In this document: positions 53,004 to 61,273 of the stretch, one piece after another | How the letters are laid out: each line of letters opens with the position of its first letter | Numbering within the stretch: position 1 is the stretch's first letter | Source of the DNA: Acidimicrobiia bacterium | GTDB lineage: Bacteria; Actinomycetota; Acidimicrobiia; Acidimicrobiales; VFJN01 | Direction: 5' to 3' | Assembly: GCA_009694375.1 (NCBI GenBank) | Contig: SHVB01000002.1 | Span: forward strand, 62,001-126,000 | DNA length: 64,000 nt | Notes under the pieces: model-generated | Told to the model about the DNA's origin: nothing | What the model saw: only the letters and a program-made list of their open reading frames with translations | Databases searched by the model: none | Program-made: the position numbers and the translations under genes

Positions 53004-54386
53004 ATGCGCTGTAGGCGTTTGTCGTTGGCGGTAGTATTCGTAGTTGCGGCGGGAGGGCTCGGTGTCGGGCTCGGCCCGCATGTGGCTGGCGCGGTGGGTA
53101 CCCCAGAGTTTTCGGTTGGGTCTGCGTCGGTCGTGGAGGGTGGCGGCGAGCAACGCTCGATGAAGTTCGACATCACGTTGTCGGAGCCCGCGACGACAAC
53201 GGTGAAGGTCACTTATGTGGTGAACCCCCTGTATCTCTTCCCGCCGGGCGACTTCGCGACAGCCGGAACGGACTACGTCGCCAAGACCGGCGTGCTGACC
53301 TTCACCCCGAATATCAACACCGGCTTGACGCCAGTTGAGAAGACGGTCTCCATCGTCATCAACGGAGATACCACGGTCGAACCGAACGAGTCGTTCGTCG
53401 TGCTGATCGGTTCGCCGACGGGGGGCGCGACGGTCGCGGAGTCCATTGGTTACGGAACGATCATCGATGATGACGCGGGCCCGACTCCGTCTATCGGCAT
53501 CGGCGACGTTGAGATCTTCGACGGCGACAGCGGCCCGAACCGTGCCGCACAGTTGGTCGTGTCCCTGTCACAACCCGCGACCGTGGCCGCGACCGTCCAC
53601 TACGTCGTAACACCGGGCACAGCGGTGAAGACCACCGACTTCACCGGGCCCGTGTCGGGCAACCTGAGCTTCGCGATCGGTGCCGACGAGAAGACAATTT
53701 CCATCAATGCGATCCCCGATGGTGTCGTGGAAAATGGCCAGTGTCTGACGGTCACGCTCTCGGCGCCCACAGGTGGGCTGATCCTCGGGCGAACCACGGG
53801 CACGGTGACCATCCGTGATTCGAGCTTCCGGGGTTGTGTAGGCCCTCGGGTCACGATCGCCGGGGACTCGATCACCACCATGTCGACCCCACGGACCGCC
53901 GCCGCTCTCGCAGACGCGTATCATCACCGAATCCAAGGATACCCGGGCTCCATGATCGCTGGGGTTCAGCCAACGGTCGCGTTGCAGGTGGCCACGGCGC
54001 CGGACGTGAGCGTGATCAATCTCGGCACCAACGACATGGGCAGGGAGGACTGCCAGAGCGACCCCGCTCCCTGCGTCGGCGACTTCGACGAAATGGTGGC
54101 GCTGCTCGCGCCGATTCCATGCGTGGAACTCGTCACGATCTATGACGGCTACCGTTTCCCAGCCAACAACAATGTGGGTACGGCGATCAACGCATACCTG
54201 GTGGCACTTGTCGCCTCGGATTCGTCAAGGCACCTCATCGACTGGAACGCCGCGGTCGATGCCAACCCAGCGCTGCTCTCGTCATTCGATCACGTGCATC
54301 CCACAACAGCCGGGCAACAGTGGCTCGCCGACAACACTCGCGCGGCCATCGACACCGATTGCGGGGGCGGCATCGTTGGTCAGTAG
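53004..54386 (+). CDS. Secreted protein with two Calx-beta domains and an SGNH hydrolase domain
   Basis: 460 residues from ATG at 53004 with GAGGAG upstream. Signal peptide (about 1-30), two Calx-beta repeats (about 34-155 and 160-270) with their Asp/Glu calcium loops (FATAGTDY, TVEPNESFVV), then an SGNH esterase/lipase-like domain: block I GDSIT (Ser 289), GTND (Asn about 343) and DHVHP (Asp 429, His 432). It would act outside the cell, possibly removing acyl or acetyl groups from a glycan. Calcium binding by the repeats is inferred. Confidence 0.88.
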   Translation: MRCRRLSLAVVFVVAAGGLGVGLGPHVAGAVGTPEFSVGSASVVEGGGEQRSMKFDITLSEPATTTVKVTYVVNPLYLFPPGDFATAGTDYVAKTGVLTFTPNINTGLTPVEKTVSIVINGDTTVEPNESFVVLIGSPTGGATVAESIGYGTIIDDDAGPTPSIGIGDVEIFDGDSGPNRAAQLVVSLSQPATVAATVHYVVTPGTAVKTTDFTGPVSGNLSFAIGADEKTISINAIPDGVVENGQCLTVTLSAPTGGLILGRTTGTVTIRDSSFRGCVGPRVTIAGDSITTMSTPRTAAALADAYHHRIQGYPGSMIAGVQPTVALQVATAPDVSVINLGTNDMGREDCQSDPAPCVGDFDEMVALLAPIPCVELVTIYDGYRFPANNNVGTAINAYLVALVASDSSRHLIDWNAAVDANPALLSSFDHVHPTTAGQQWLADNTRAAIDTDCGGGIVGQ

Positions 54387-54674
54387 GCCCGGCGAGTTTT
54401 GGCACTCAGGGTCTTGAGCGCTGACCGGACAACCGGATTCGAGAACTGTGTAACCAAGGGCGCAACACGACTACCAGGGCAGACGTCCGCCAAGCCCCTG
54501 GGAGAGCAAGGGTTCGGCCGGTTCGGCGAGTACTAGATGCCCCCACGATCGAATGACGATCGGCTGTGACCGACCGGCCATCTACAGGGCCCAGCAGGAG
54601 CCAGAACCACACCGACCTACTGCGGGCTACTCGAACCGCCGAAAGCCTCGTTGTCTGTCCTACGATTCCCGCTC

Positions 54675-54854
54675 ATGCGAGCGACGCCGTCGGGCCTACT
54701 TCTCATGGCCTGGGCCGTCTCGACGGTTGCGGGCGGCGGTGAGGACGAGGCATTGGAGTCCACCACCACCAGGGCCACGACCACCGCGGCGGCCGTCACG
54801 ACTTCGACCGGCTCGGGAACGGGCGGCTCCGCGAGCAGCGGCAACGGATTGTGA
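54675..54854 (+). pseudogene. Lipoprotein-like N-terminus with Thr-rich linker, lipobox Cys lost
   Basis: 59 residues from ATG at 54675: hydrophobic segment GLLLMAWAVSTVAG then GGEDEA and a Thr/Ser-rich linker, the usual opening of lipoproteins in these bacteria, but the lipobox Cys position holds Gly (one-base change). The frame stops at 54852, at the start of the next gene in another frame, so it may be a frameshifted N-terminus of the gene at 54851. A separate short secreted peptide is the alternative. Confidence 0.4.
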
Positions 54855-55492
54855 CCGTCGATGGCGTCGTGCTCTCTACTGAGGTGAAAGCGTCGGCTAC
54901 CGGAGCGGTCGAGTGCCCCGATGGCGGCTCAGGAAGCAACGGGTCTGCCATGGCGGGCGCGGCCCGCGTCGCGGCCGCCACGTACCTCGGCGACGCCGAG
55001 GAGTTCGACAAGGCGTGGGACACCTATCGCCGGTTTGCAGGGGACCGGCGGGTCGGCCCGGCGCTCACGTTCAACGAGAATGCTCGGACGTGGTCGCACA
55101 ACCCCGATGCCGCCGTGGCCGTGAATCCCGCAGGGTCCACCACGCAAGGGCACCGCGTCGACGGCGCGACCCTCAACGACATCGGCCGGGATGGACGCTT
55201 CGCCGGGCCGGCCCGCTACACCCAGTACCAGTGGGAGAGGACGGTGGGGATATTCGTCCAGGCCCAGCTCCTCGCCCGGTCGGGCTACCCGGTGGGGGAG
55301 GCGCAGGACGCCGCCCCACGACGCGTGATCGAGTGCAACCGGCACCTTGCCGACGAGTTCGGTGACCGTTGGTGGGACCACACCGACTGGGCGAAGTACC
55401 TCGCGAACCACGTCTACGGTCTCGATCTCCCGGTCAACGGTCCCGCCGACGAGGGCAAGGACATGGCGTGGACCCATTGGACCTTCGGATGA
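54851..55492 (+). CDS. Alginate-lyase-like / glycan-binding helical protein (probable C-terminal part)
   Basis: 213 residues from GTG at 54851. The segments AATYLGDAEEFDKAWDTYRRF, QYQWERTVGIFVQAQLLARSG and ADEGKDMAWTHW (in pieces) resemble the helical toroid of alginate-lyase-like proteins of polysaccharide clusters. The protein is shorter than complete relatives and the frame opens at the overlap with the lipoprotein-like leader, so it may be a broken gene. Overlaps the next gene by 4 bp. Confidence 0.5.
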   Translation: MTVDGVVLSTEVKASATGAVECPDGGSGSNGSAMAGAARVAAATYLGDAEEFDKAWDTYRRFAGDRRVGPALTFNENARTWSHNPDAAVAVNPAGSTTQGHRVDGATLNDIGRDGRFAGPARYTQYQWERTVGIFVQAQLLARSGYPVGEAQDAAPRRVIECNRHLADEFGDRWWDHTDWAKYLANHVYGLDLPVNGPADEGKDMAWTHWTFG

Positions 55493-55791
55493 TGGCCCCA
55501 CAGGCTGAGACGACCGAGCTATCGTACGCCGTCAAGCACGGCGCGCAGCCGGGATCGGCCACTGCGAGGGAGAGACCGCTGACCGTCGTCGATCACGACC
55601 TACACGGGCTGCTCACCGTCCGGCTCATCGACCCCTCACCTGCCGCCAAGGCGGCCGTTGCCCGCCCGTTCGGCACGCCCGGTACGCCCCCCGAGGGCGA
55701 GACCGACTGTGTCGTGCGCTTCGTCGTCGAGCACCCGTACCCCACCCCGATCGAGGCGACCTTCCGGGCCACGGAAGCGCACTACCGCTAG
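55489..55791 (+). CDS. Hypothetical protein in glycan-type cluster
   Basis: 100 residues from ATG at 55489, overlapping the previous stop (ATGATG). The segment VVDHDLHGLLTVRLIDPSPAAK resembles the opening of proteins with an HPr-kinase-like domain that sit in actinobacterial surface-polysaccharide clusters; the rest of such a domain is absent. Spaced 5 bp before the kinase gene, so probably co-transcribed. Confidence 0.5.
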   Translation: MMAPQAETTELSYAVKHGAQPGSATARERPLTVVDHDLHGLLTVRLIDPSPAAKAAVARPFGTPGTPPEGETDCVVRFVVEHPYPTPIEATFRATEAHYR

Positions 55792-55796
55792 CCGTC

Positions 55797-57575
55797 ATGC
55801 TCGGCCAAACGCTCTCCGAGGACCAGACCGCAGGCGCGCACCTGCAACGTCCTGCGACCGGCGCTGGATGGGTGTTCCTCCTTCCATCGCTCGCCCGCCA
55901 CACGGTGGTGTGCGTCGGCCGGCCGACCACGACTGCGGAGGCGATGCTCGAGCGGATCTCGAACCGACTGGTGATCATCGACAACTTGGATGGGTTGGAG
56001 GCGCAGCTCGGCGACCTCACCTCGGACGGGGAGTCGGCGGTGGATCTGGTTGCGGTGTGCAGCACCCGAGTGGCTCGACGGCTGTGGACGAACACTTCGC
56101 TCCGCTCGACGCTGCAGGCCTCCCTCGCTCCACGGGCCGTCGTCTACGAGGAACACTGGGGCCACGCCTCCGCGGGCCGCTGGGCGTCCGCCCTTGCGGT
56201 GCACGGAGGGACCTCGGTGGCCTGGCTGACTCCTGCGTTCGGCGATGTCCGCACGGCGGCCGCGGGATTCGGATCTGCGCCCGGCACCTGGCTGCGCACC
56301 AATGGGCTCGACCGGCCGAGCATCGACCACCGGAGCCTGCTCCGGTGGCGGAGGGCGTATCGGGCGCGCGTCGGATCCGCCGTCGTTCCCTCCGTGCGGT
56401 CGCCCGACGTCGGCTCCGGGGCACGCGGCGATGCAGCGGCCCGGCCGGGCATGGCCAGAGCTCGACAAGCCCTCGTGGCTACCACCCGGGGGGTGGGCCG
56501 GATCGAGCCATTCGTCGCCGCTCGATCCTCGCACGTCCGCCGCATCGGGGTCCTGTCTGGCCCCGACGTCAATGGGACGTTGCCCCGGTACGTGCTCGAG
56601 ATGGCTGGCGCGGCCGGCATCGACCTGAAAAGCCACGGATGGGCAGCCCTCGTACCGGGCGGGTACGAGGCGCAGAAGGTTTTGCTCTTCGCCTTTGCAC
56701 CGGGTACCCCTGCCCCGCAGCTCATCGTGAAGGTGGCCAGGAGCGAGCGGTCCTCGCTGCGCCTCGAGCGAGGCGTCGCCGGTCTCCGGCGGCTGACCCA
56801 GTGGCCGGACCTCAGCGAGGGAACCGTGGCGAAGGTGGCCTTCTCCGGCCGGGAGGGCGGGCTCGCTGTGGTCGGGGAGTCGGTGGTCGAGGGCGTGCCA
56901 CTGAGCGACCAGACGTCGGCGACCGCCCACTGCCCCCTGATCGCAGCGGCGGTGGCCTGGCTCAGCCGTGTCGGCGTCCAGACTGCCCAACCCGTTGCGG
57001 GAGCGACCGCCGGGGTGGCGATGACCGAGATCGTCGACCGACTCGAGCGCTCCTACTGCATGAGCGGCCCGCACCTTGAGTTCCTCCGCGTCCAGTCGGA
57101 CCGGGTTGCCGCGGCGGCGGAGCTACCCGGGGTGTTCGCGCACGGCGACCCGGGGGTGTGGAACGTCATGGCCAGGGCCGACGGTGGGGTTGCGTTCCTC
57201 GACTGGGAGAACGCCGAGCCGTCGAGCCCCCCGCTCTGGGACCTGCTCTACCTGCTCCGCTCCTATGCCGTCCTCAGTGGTCGACAAGCTGGGGGTGATC
57301 GGGTTTGGGCCGCCGCGTCGCCGTTTGTGGAGACCAACGCCCTCCACCCGCTGCTGCGGTCGTCGATCCATGCGTACTGCGATGATGTGGGGGTGCCTTC
57401 CTCCCTCGTCGGCCCGCTCTTCTACCTCTGCTGGGCTATGCATGCCGTCAAGGAGGGGGCGCGCCTGAGCCTCGCCGATCGGGAACGAGGGAGGCACGTG
57501 TCCTTCCTCCGGCTCATGATCGAAGAGGATCAGAACCCAGTGCTGCGAGGCATCTTCGAGCCCGGCCCGTGCTGA
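55797..57575 (+). CDS. Phosphotransferase-family (APH/choline-kinase fold) protein with N-terminal extension
   Basis: 592 residues. C-terminal APH-type kinase: Lys-bearing LIVKVAR (about 310), catalytic HGDPGVWN (His 449, Asp 451, Asn 456) and metal-binding DWEN (Asp 469). N-terminal part (about 1-240) is a separate domain, VVYEEHWGHASAGRW and so on, which I cannot assign with confidence but resembles the methyltransferase-like front of similar proteins. Substrate unknown; a sugar or lipid-linked alcohol in surface glycan synthesis is plausible. Probably one unit with the two genes upstream. Confidence 0.8.
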   Translation: MLGQTLSEDQTAGAHLQRPATGAGWVFLLPSLARHTVVCVGRPTTTAEAMLERISNRLVIIDNLDGLEAQLGDLTSDGESAVDLVAVCSTRVARRLWTNTSLRSTLQASLAPRAVVYEEHWGHASAGRWASALAVHGGTSVAWLTPAFGDVRTAAAGFGSAPGTWLRTNGLDRPSIDHRSLLRWRRAYRARVGSAVVPSVRSPDVGSGARGDAAARPGMARARQALVATTRGVGRIEPFVAARSSHVRRIGVLSGPDVNGTLPRYVLEMAGAAGIDLKSHGWAALVPGGYEAQKVLLFAFAPGTPAPQLIVKVARSERSSLRLERGVAGLRRLTQWPDLSEGTVAKVAFSGREGGLAVVGESVVEGVPLSDQTSATAHCPLIAAAVAWLSRVGVQTAQPVAGATAGVAMTEIVDRLERSYCMSGPHLEFLRVQSDRVAAAAELPGVFAHGDPGVWNVMARADGGVAFLDWENAEPSSPPLWDLLYLLRSYAVLSGRQAGGDRVWAAASPFVETNALHPLLRSSIHAYCDDVGVPSSLVGPLFYLCWAMHAVKEGARLSLADRERGRHVSFLRLMIEEDQNPVLRGIFEPGPC

Positions 57576-57772
57576 GCCCATGGTCGCGACAGCGTGGGCC
57601 AGCTGTGGCGCTCCTCGTGGAGTCGCTGGCGCACGAGCTGCGGAGGCGCACCAGCTCTTCACAGACAACACCGTCACGGCCGTGGAGGTCCTGATCGACC
57701 TCGCCGCCGGCCGGTGATCGTGTTGTACCCCCATCACCGGCTCCTTGCCCCCCCCGGATCCTCGCTGGCACC

Positions 57773-57890
57773 GACGACTTCGCCGCCGCCTACCGGCAGC
57801 ACCGCCCGATGATCGAGCGCACCATCGCCTGGCTCGTCAAGGACAACCACCGGCGCCGCCGCTACCGAGGTGTCGATCGCAACCGGCTCG
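57773..57890 (+). pseudogene. IS1182-like transposase C-terminal remnant
   Basis: The frame reads DDFAAAYRQHRPMIERTIAWLVKDNHRRRRYRGVDRNR in part, which has the RPMIERTIAWL and YRGV segments near the C-terminus of IS1182/IS5-group transposases. No other part of the element is seen. The 417 bases between the kinase and the cupredoxin otherwise hold nothing recognisable. Confidence 0.6.
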
Positions 57891-57992
57891 TCCAGTCTCA
57901 CGCCCCGCTGCCGCTGATGACGAGCGCCCCCACGAGGATCGATGCCACGGACACGATCTCACCATCGTGGGACCAGCCCGGTAGACTGGGGG

Positions 57993-58529
57993 ATGCGCTG
58001 CTTCGGACTCTTTGCTCTCGCCGCTGCCCTCGCCGTCACCACCGCCGCGTGCGCCAGCGACACCCCCACGGCCACCTCCTCCCCCAGCACCGCTAAGGCC
58101 ACCGCCTTTGCCCTCGACGAGTGGACAGTCGTTCCGCCATCGGGGACCATCCCATCCGGCAAGGTTTCCCTCACCGTTACCAACAATGGCAAGGAAACCC
58201 ACGAGTTAGTCATCGTGCGAGCCGCTGACACCTCTGCACTGCCCAAAAAGGCCGACGGATCAATCGACGAGGACAAGATCCCCGCAGCCAACAAAGTTGG
58301 GGAGTTCGACGATGTCGCCGCCGGCGAGACCAAGATCAAGACCCTCGACCTACCCGCCGGGGACTACATAGCTTTCTGCAACCTCGTCGAGACCATGGGT
58401 CAAGGCGACATGGGATCAGGGACCATGGACCACGGATCCAGTATGGGTGAAGGCTCCGGCATGAGCTCGAATGAGATGCAGCACGTCCACTTCACCCTCG
58501 GCATGGTCAACTCCTTCACCGTGGCCTAA
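57993..58529 (+). CDS. Cupredoxin-like lipoprotein with Met-rich insertion
   Basis: 178 residues from ATG at 57993. Lipoprotein signal TTAAC (Cys 20), a Thr/Ser-rich linker and a plastocyanin-like domain. Likely type-1 copper ligands are His 70 (ETHELVI), Cys 129 (IAFCNLVE), His 164 or 166 (HVHFTLGM) and Met 171. Between Cys 129 and the second His is a 30-residue insert with eight Met and several Gly/Ser, unlike the short loop of other cupredoxins. It may bind extra copper or silver. Exposed on the outer side of the membrane; function inferred. Confidence 0.8.
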   Translation: MRCFGLFALAAALAVTTAACASDTPTATSSPSTAKATAFALDEWTVVPPSGTIPSGKVSLTVTNNGKETHELVIVRAADTSALPKKADGSIDEDKIPAANKVGEFDDVAAGETKIKTLDLPAGDYIAFCNLVETMGQGDMGSGTMDHGSSMGEGSGMSSNEMQHVHFTLGMVNSFTVA

Positions 58530-58538
58530 CGGGGCCCC

Positions 58539-58655
58539 ACCAGGACCTGGATCGAACGCACCTACCACCGCCCTCGACGTCAAGCCGCCCTGGGCCGGTT
58601 GACCCCCATCGAATGCGAAACGATCATGACCACCCCCACCACTCAGGCGGCCTGA
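58539..58655 (+). pseudogene. IS3-like transposase C-terminal remnant
   Basis: The frame reads TRTWIERTYHRPRRQAALGR then LTPIECETIM, matching the last part of IS3-family OrfB transposases (YHRRRRQxxLGxLTPxEFE). It begins just after the cupredoxin stop and ends 25 bp before the IS6 element. Only about 38 codons remain. Confidence 0.7.
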
Positions 58656-58680
58656 CCCCAAACCCAACCTGTCATCAGAT

Positions 58681-59508
58681 GGCACTGTTGCGTTGATTGA
58701 TCCTCGGGCGCGACGCCGAGCGTTGTGGGCGTGGGACGGGGTCAGATCGCCGAGGCGAGTTCGTCGAACGCAGCCGCGAGCCGGAGATGTGGTGTGCGGG
58801 CGTGAAGGCCGAGCTCGTAGTGACCTCGTCGGAGGTTCTGAACGAGGGCGTGCACAGTGATGATGACGCGGGCGGTACGTTCTCGTTTGAGTCCGCGCAT
58901 TGGTCGCAGCCGGGCCTTCAGCCGACCGTGGTCTGTCTCGACCCGATTGTTGGCGTACTGCGTGGCGTCATGGCGGGCCGCTGGGACGAGCTCGTCGACT
59001 GCTCGGGCGAGGGTCCAGGCGCGGTCGGTGGTGACCTCGGTCGGTTCGCCATGGGTGGTGATGGCGGTGGTGAAGAAGCGGGTGGCGGCGGCGGTGTCGC
59101 GGCGGGGGGAGACGCAGACGTCGATGATCTGGCCGTGCTGGTCGACGGCCCGGTACACGTAGCGCCACCGACCGGCGACCTTGACGTAGGTCTCATCCAC
59201 GAACCACCGGCCCCCGCCACGGTGGCGGCAGGGCCGGGCCGCGTCAACCAATAGCGGCGTGAAGCGCTGCACCCACCGAAACAACGTGACGTGATCGACC
59301 TCGATCCCGCGTTCGGCCAGCAGCTCCTCGACGTCCCGATAGGACAGGCCGTAGCGGAGGTACCAGCGGACCGCCAACACGATGACCTCCGGCGGGAACC
59401 GAAACCCGACGAACGCCGACGGCATCGACACGACCTGAGACGGGGACCGGCGACGGCGCATCCTGCAGCCTCGCGGCCACCGCCGTCATCCGCTAACGCA
59501 ACAGTGCC
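58681..59508 (-). mobile_element. Complete IS6-family insertion sequence
   Basis: 828 bp with perfect 14-bp terminal inverted repeats GGCACTGTTGCGTT (58681-58694) and AACGCAACAGTGCC (59495-59508), as in IS6-family elements, and one transposase gene. No 8-bp target duplication is seen: left CATCAGAT, right CTCGCAGC. This fits cointegrate-type movement or later recombination. Confidence 0.93.
58742..59461 (-). CDS. tnp: IS6-family DDE transposase
   Basis: 239 residues. N-terminal helix-turn-helix (YRDVEELLAERGIEVDHVTL), then DDE catalytic residues in FVDETYVKV, TTDRAW and NNRVETDHGRLKARLRPMRG. All three acidic residues are present, so it looks functional. Usual length for the family is about 230-240. 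It lies inside the 14-bp repeats. GTG or ATG options near 59461; the first is used. Confidence 0.93.
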   Translation of the reverse strand: MRRRRSPSQVVSMPSAFVGFRFPPEVIVLAVRWYLRYGLSYRDVEELLAERGIEVDHVTLFRWVQRFTPLLVDAARPCRHRGGGRWFVDETYVKVAGRWRYVYRAVDQHGQIIDVCVSPRRDTAAATRFFTTAITTHGEPTEVTTDRAWTLARAVDELVPAARHDATQYANNRVETDHGRLKARLRPMRGLKRERTARVIITVHALVQNLRRGHYELGLHARTPHLRLAAAFDELASAI

Positions 59509-59807
59509 CTCGCAGCACGGTCTCCATGGACTGGTGCCGGCCGGGCCGTGGTTGGTCGTCGAATCTCCACAATTCGTAAACGACATGCGACAGTCCGCTG
59601 ATGCTGGCCACTTCGGTAGCTGGACGGGTGGAATCTGTCCGATGAAGGGTCGGACTGAGTACTTCGTCGCCGTGGGAGCAGCGTGGTAACGACGCTGGCC
59701 GAACCGGGGCGGAAGTCGGCGAGCGTTGGCGGACGATCGACCCGCGAACACCGTGCTCAGACGGACATTCGCGGACCCCGACGAGCAACGGCGGCCGCAA
59801 CGAAGGC
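59509..59807. other. Stretch between IS6 element and distal att, possible gene tail
   Basis: On the plus strand a frame runs from the IS end to a stop at 59689 with GPWLVVESPQFVNDM and GHFGSWTGGICPMK, which looks like the C-terminus of a real protein whose front is cut by the IS. No family recognised. Otherwise nothing seen up to the repeat at 59808. Confidence 0.35.
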
Positions 59808-59852
59808 GTTTCCTAAACCGTGTGTCGCATGGTCGAATCATGCCGAGGGCGC
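59808..59852 (+). repeat. Distal att copy (tRNA-Arg 3' half)
   Basis: Matches 52159-52203 in 44 of 45 bases; the first T of the T-loop is G here and there is no 5' half, so it is not a working tRNA. It marks the far end of the island. Confidence 0.85.
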
Positions 59853-59880
59853 AATCACCACTGGCGCCTGACCGAGGGGA

Positions 59881-60972
59881 TCAGTAGACGATCGGTAGTT
59901 GGCTGGGGGGAAACACCGACGGCGAGAACCACCAGGCTTCAATGGCGTGGCGCTCTCGGGTCATGGTGGGCGAGGTTGCGGTGCGGTGCACCAGTCGGTG
60001 GTCGAAGAACAACGCGTCGCCGGCCTCGAACTCGGGCCGCACCGGCGCCATGCCCTCCCCCGCCTCCTGCACGTCCGCATCAGACAGTGACCACCGGAAG
60101 AAGGCCTCGGCGCTCCCGCTCTCCACCAGGCGATCAAACCGCTTCGGCAACAAATCAAGGCCGGGCGCGTCCACCCCACAGCGACTCAACGCGATCCACA
60201 CGTTGAACGCGCCAACGTCGGCGCCCAGGAACGCCCCGTCCTGATGCCAGCCCCCCGCCATCTCCTCCGCCGGTACTCGGCGCACATTGCATTTGTTGGC
60301 GGAGAGAAAGGCCCGCTCCCCCAGGAACTCGGCGATCAAATCGCCAATCCCGAGGTCGTCGACCAACTCGAAAAGTTCGAAGAGCAGACGCGGGGAGTCC
60401 ACCGTCCAGATCCCCGCGCCCTCCCGGGTTAAGCGACGATGCACCTTGACCGGGATCGATTTGGCGACGGGAGCACCGGGCGCGAGCACGACCGCCGCTC
60501 CGGCGTTGACCGGGGAAATCAGATCGGGCATCGGAAAGGGCCAATACCAACGCTGGTCATAGGTGTCTTCGCCAGCCGCCGCCGCATCGTAGGCGGCATA
60601 GGTGGCGTCGATCCCCTCCACTAGGTGGGCCGAACGCTCTGCCGACACCAGCCCGCGTACAAGCAGGCACCCGCTCTGAGCGAACCCCGTGCGAATCGCC
60701 TCGACGGTGAGATCCGCCGCCGCCACCTCGAAGACCCCGCCGCCGGGCCCCGCCGTAATCGCCGCCGGGCGCCCCGCCGGCGCCTCGGCCGGTGGCAACG
60801 ACGCACACCCTTCGTAGCGGGTGCGCACCAAGGCCCGCTCGAGATCAACGGCATGATGCTTACGGTTGGCCACCGTCAGCACGCTGATCGCCGCTCGCAC
60901 GTCACTCCCGGCGAGCAAGCGCTCGGCCTCGGCCACGACCTGACTCACCTCGGCATCGCTATCGTCACGCAT
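59881..60972 (-). CDS. Phytanoyl-CoA dioxygenase-like Fe(II)/2-oxoglutarate oxygenase
   Basis: 363 residues from ATG at 60972. The jelly-roll oxygenase motif is visible as WHQDGAFLG (HxD) and, about 90 residues later, FFDHRLVHRTA with the distal His, followed by an Arg for 2-oxoglutarate. A helical N-terminal leader of about 70 residues precedes it. Substrate unknown; members hydroxylate lipids, amino acids or natural products. A longer start at 61032 is possible. It lies directly beyond the distal att, so it is a chromosomal gene. Confidence 0.85.
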   Translation of the reverse strand: MRDDSDAEVSQVVAEAERLLAGSDVRAAISVLTVANRKHHAVDLERALVRTRYEGCASLPPAEAPAGRPAAITAGPGGGVFEVAAADLTVEAIRTGFAQSGCLLVRGLVSAERSAHLVEGIDATYAAYDAAAAGEDTYDQRWYWPFPMPDLISPVNAGAAVVLAPGAPVAKSIPVKVHRRLTREGAGIWTVDSPRLLFELFELVDDLGIGDLIAEFLGERAFLSANKCNVRRVPAEEMAGGWHQDGAFLGADVGAFNVWIALSRCGVDAPGLDLLPKRFDRLVESGSAEAFFRWSLSDADVQEAGEGMAPVRPEFEAGDALFFDHRLVHRTATSPTMTRERHAIEAWWFSPSVFPPSQLPIVY

Positions 60973-61273
60973 TGTCCTCGCCCTCCCCCCGCCGTTGGAC
61001 CGATGGGTTGGCGAAACCCCCGACACGCTCATCTTCTTCCGTCGCACAACCCCAACCCTAGCGGGATCGAGCCCTCCATCCCGCGGCCGGACCCGCCTCT
61101 GGATCGCCGGCCCCCGTCCCTGACGGCGCGGGGCCGAACAGGCCCGCAACCACCCCCGATCGACGACGATGCCGCCCCCCGGCGGGCCCAGTTGCGGGTG
61201 CGGCGTGGTCACCGCCGAGAGCGGGCGGGCTCAACGGCCACCCGTGATGGCCCCATGGCTTCTGAGCGCCGGA
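60973..61273. other. Intergenic region, no gene recognised
   Basis: About 300 bases between the oxygenase and the acyl-CoA synthetase, both on the minus strand. Open frames here are Arg/Pro-rich and lack a start site with a ribosome signal. The promoter of the oxygenase gene is expected here. Confidence 0.5.

Larger units (their letters stand above)
52204..59852. mobile_element. Genomic island between tRNA-Arg and its 3' repeat
   Basis: About 7.65 kb bounded by direct copies of the tRNA-Arg 3' half. It carries a recombinase remnant at the tRNA end, secreted and surface-associated genes, one full IS6-family element and pieces of other transposases. No intact integrase is visible, so the island is probably fixed. 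Confidence 0.75.

Noticed and set aside
59808-59852. Possible second tRNA-Arg
   Set aside because: Only the 3' half is present and the T-loop is mutated; it is an integration repeat, not a tRNA.
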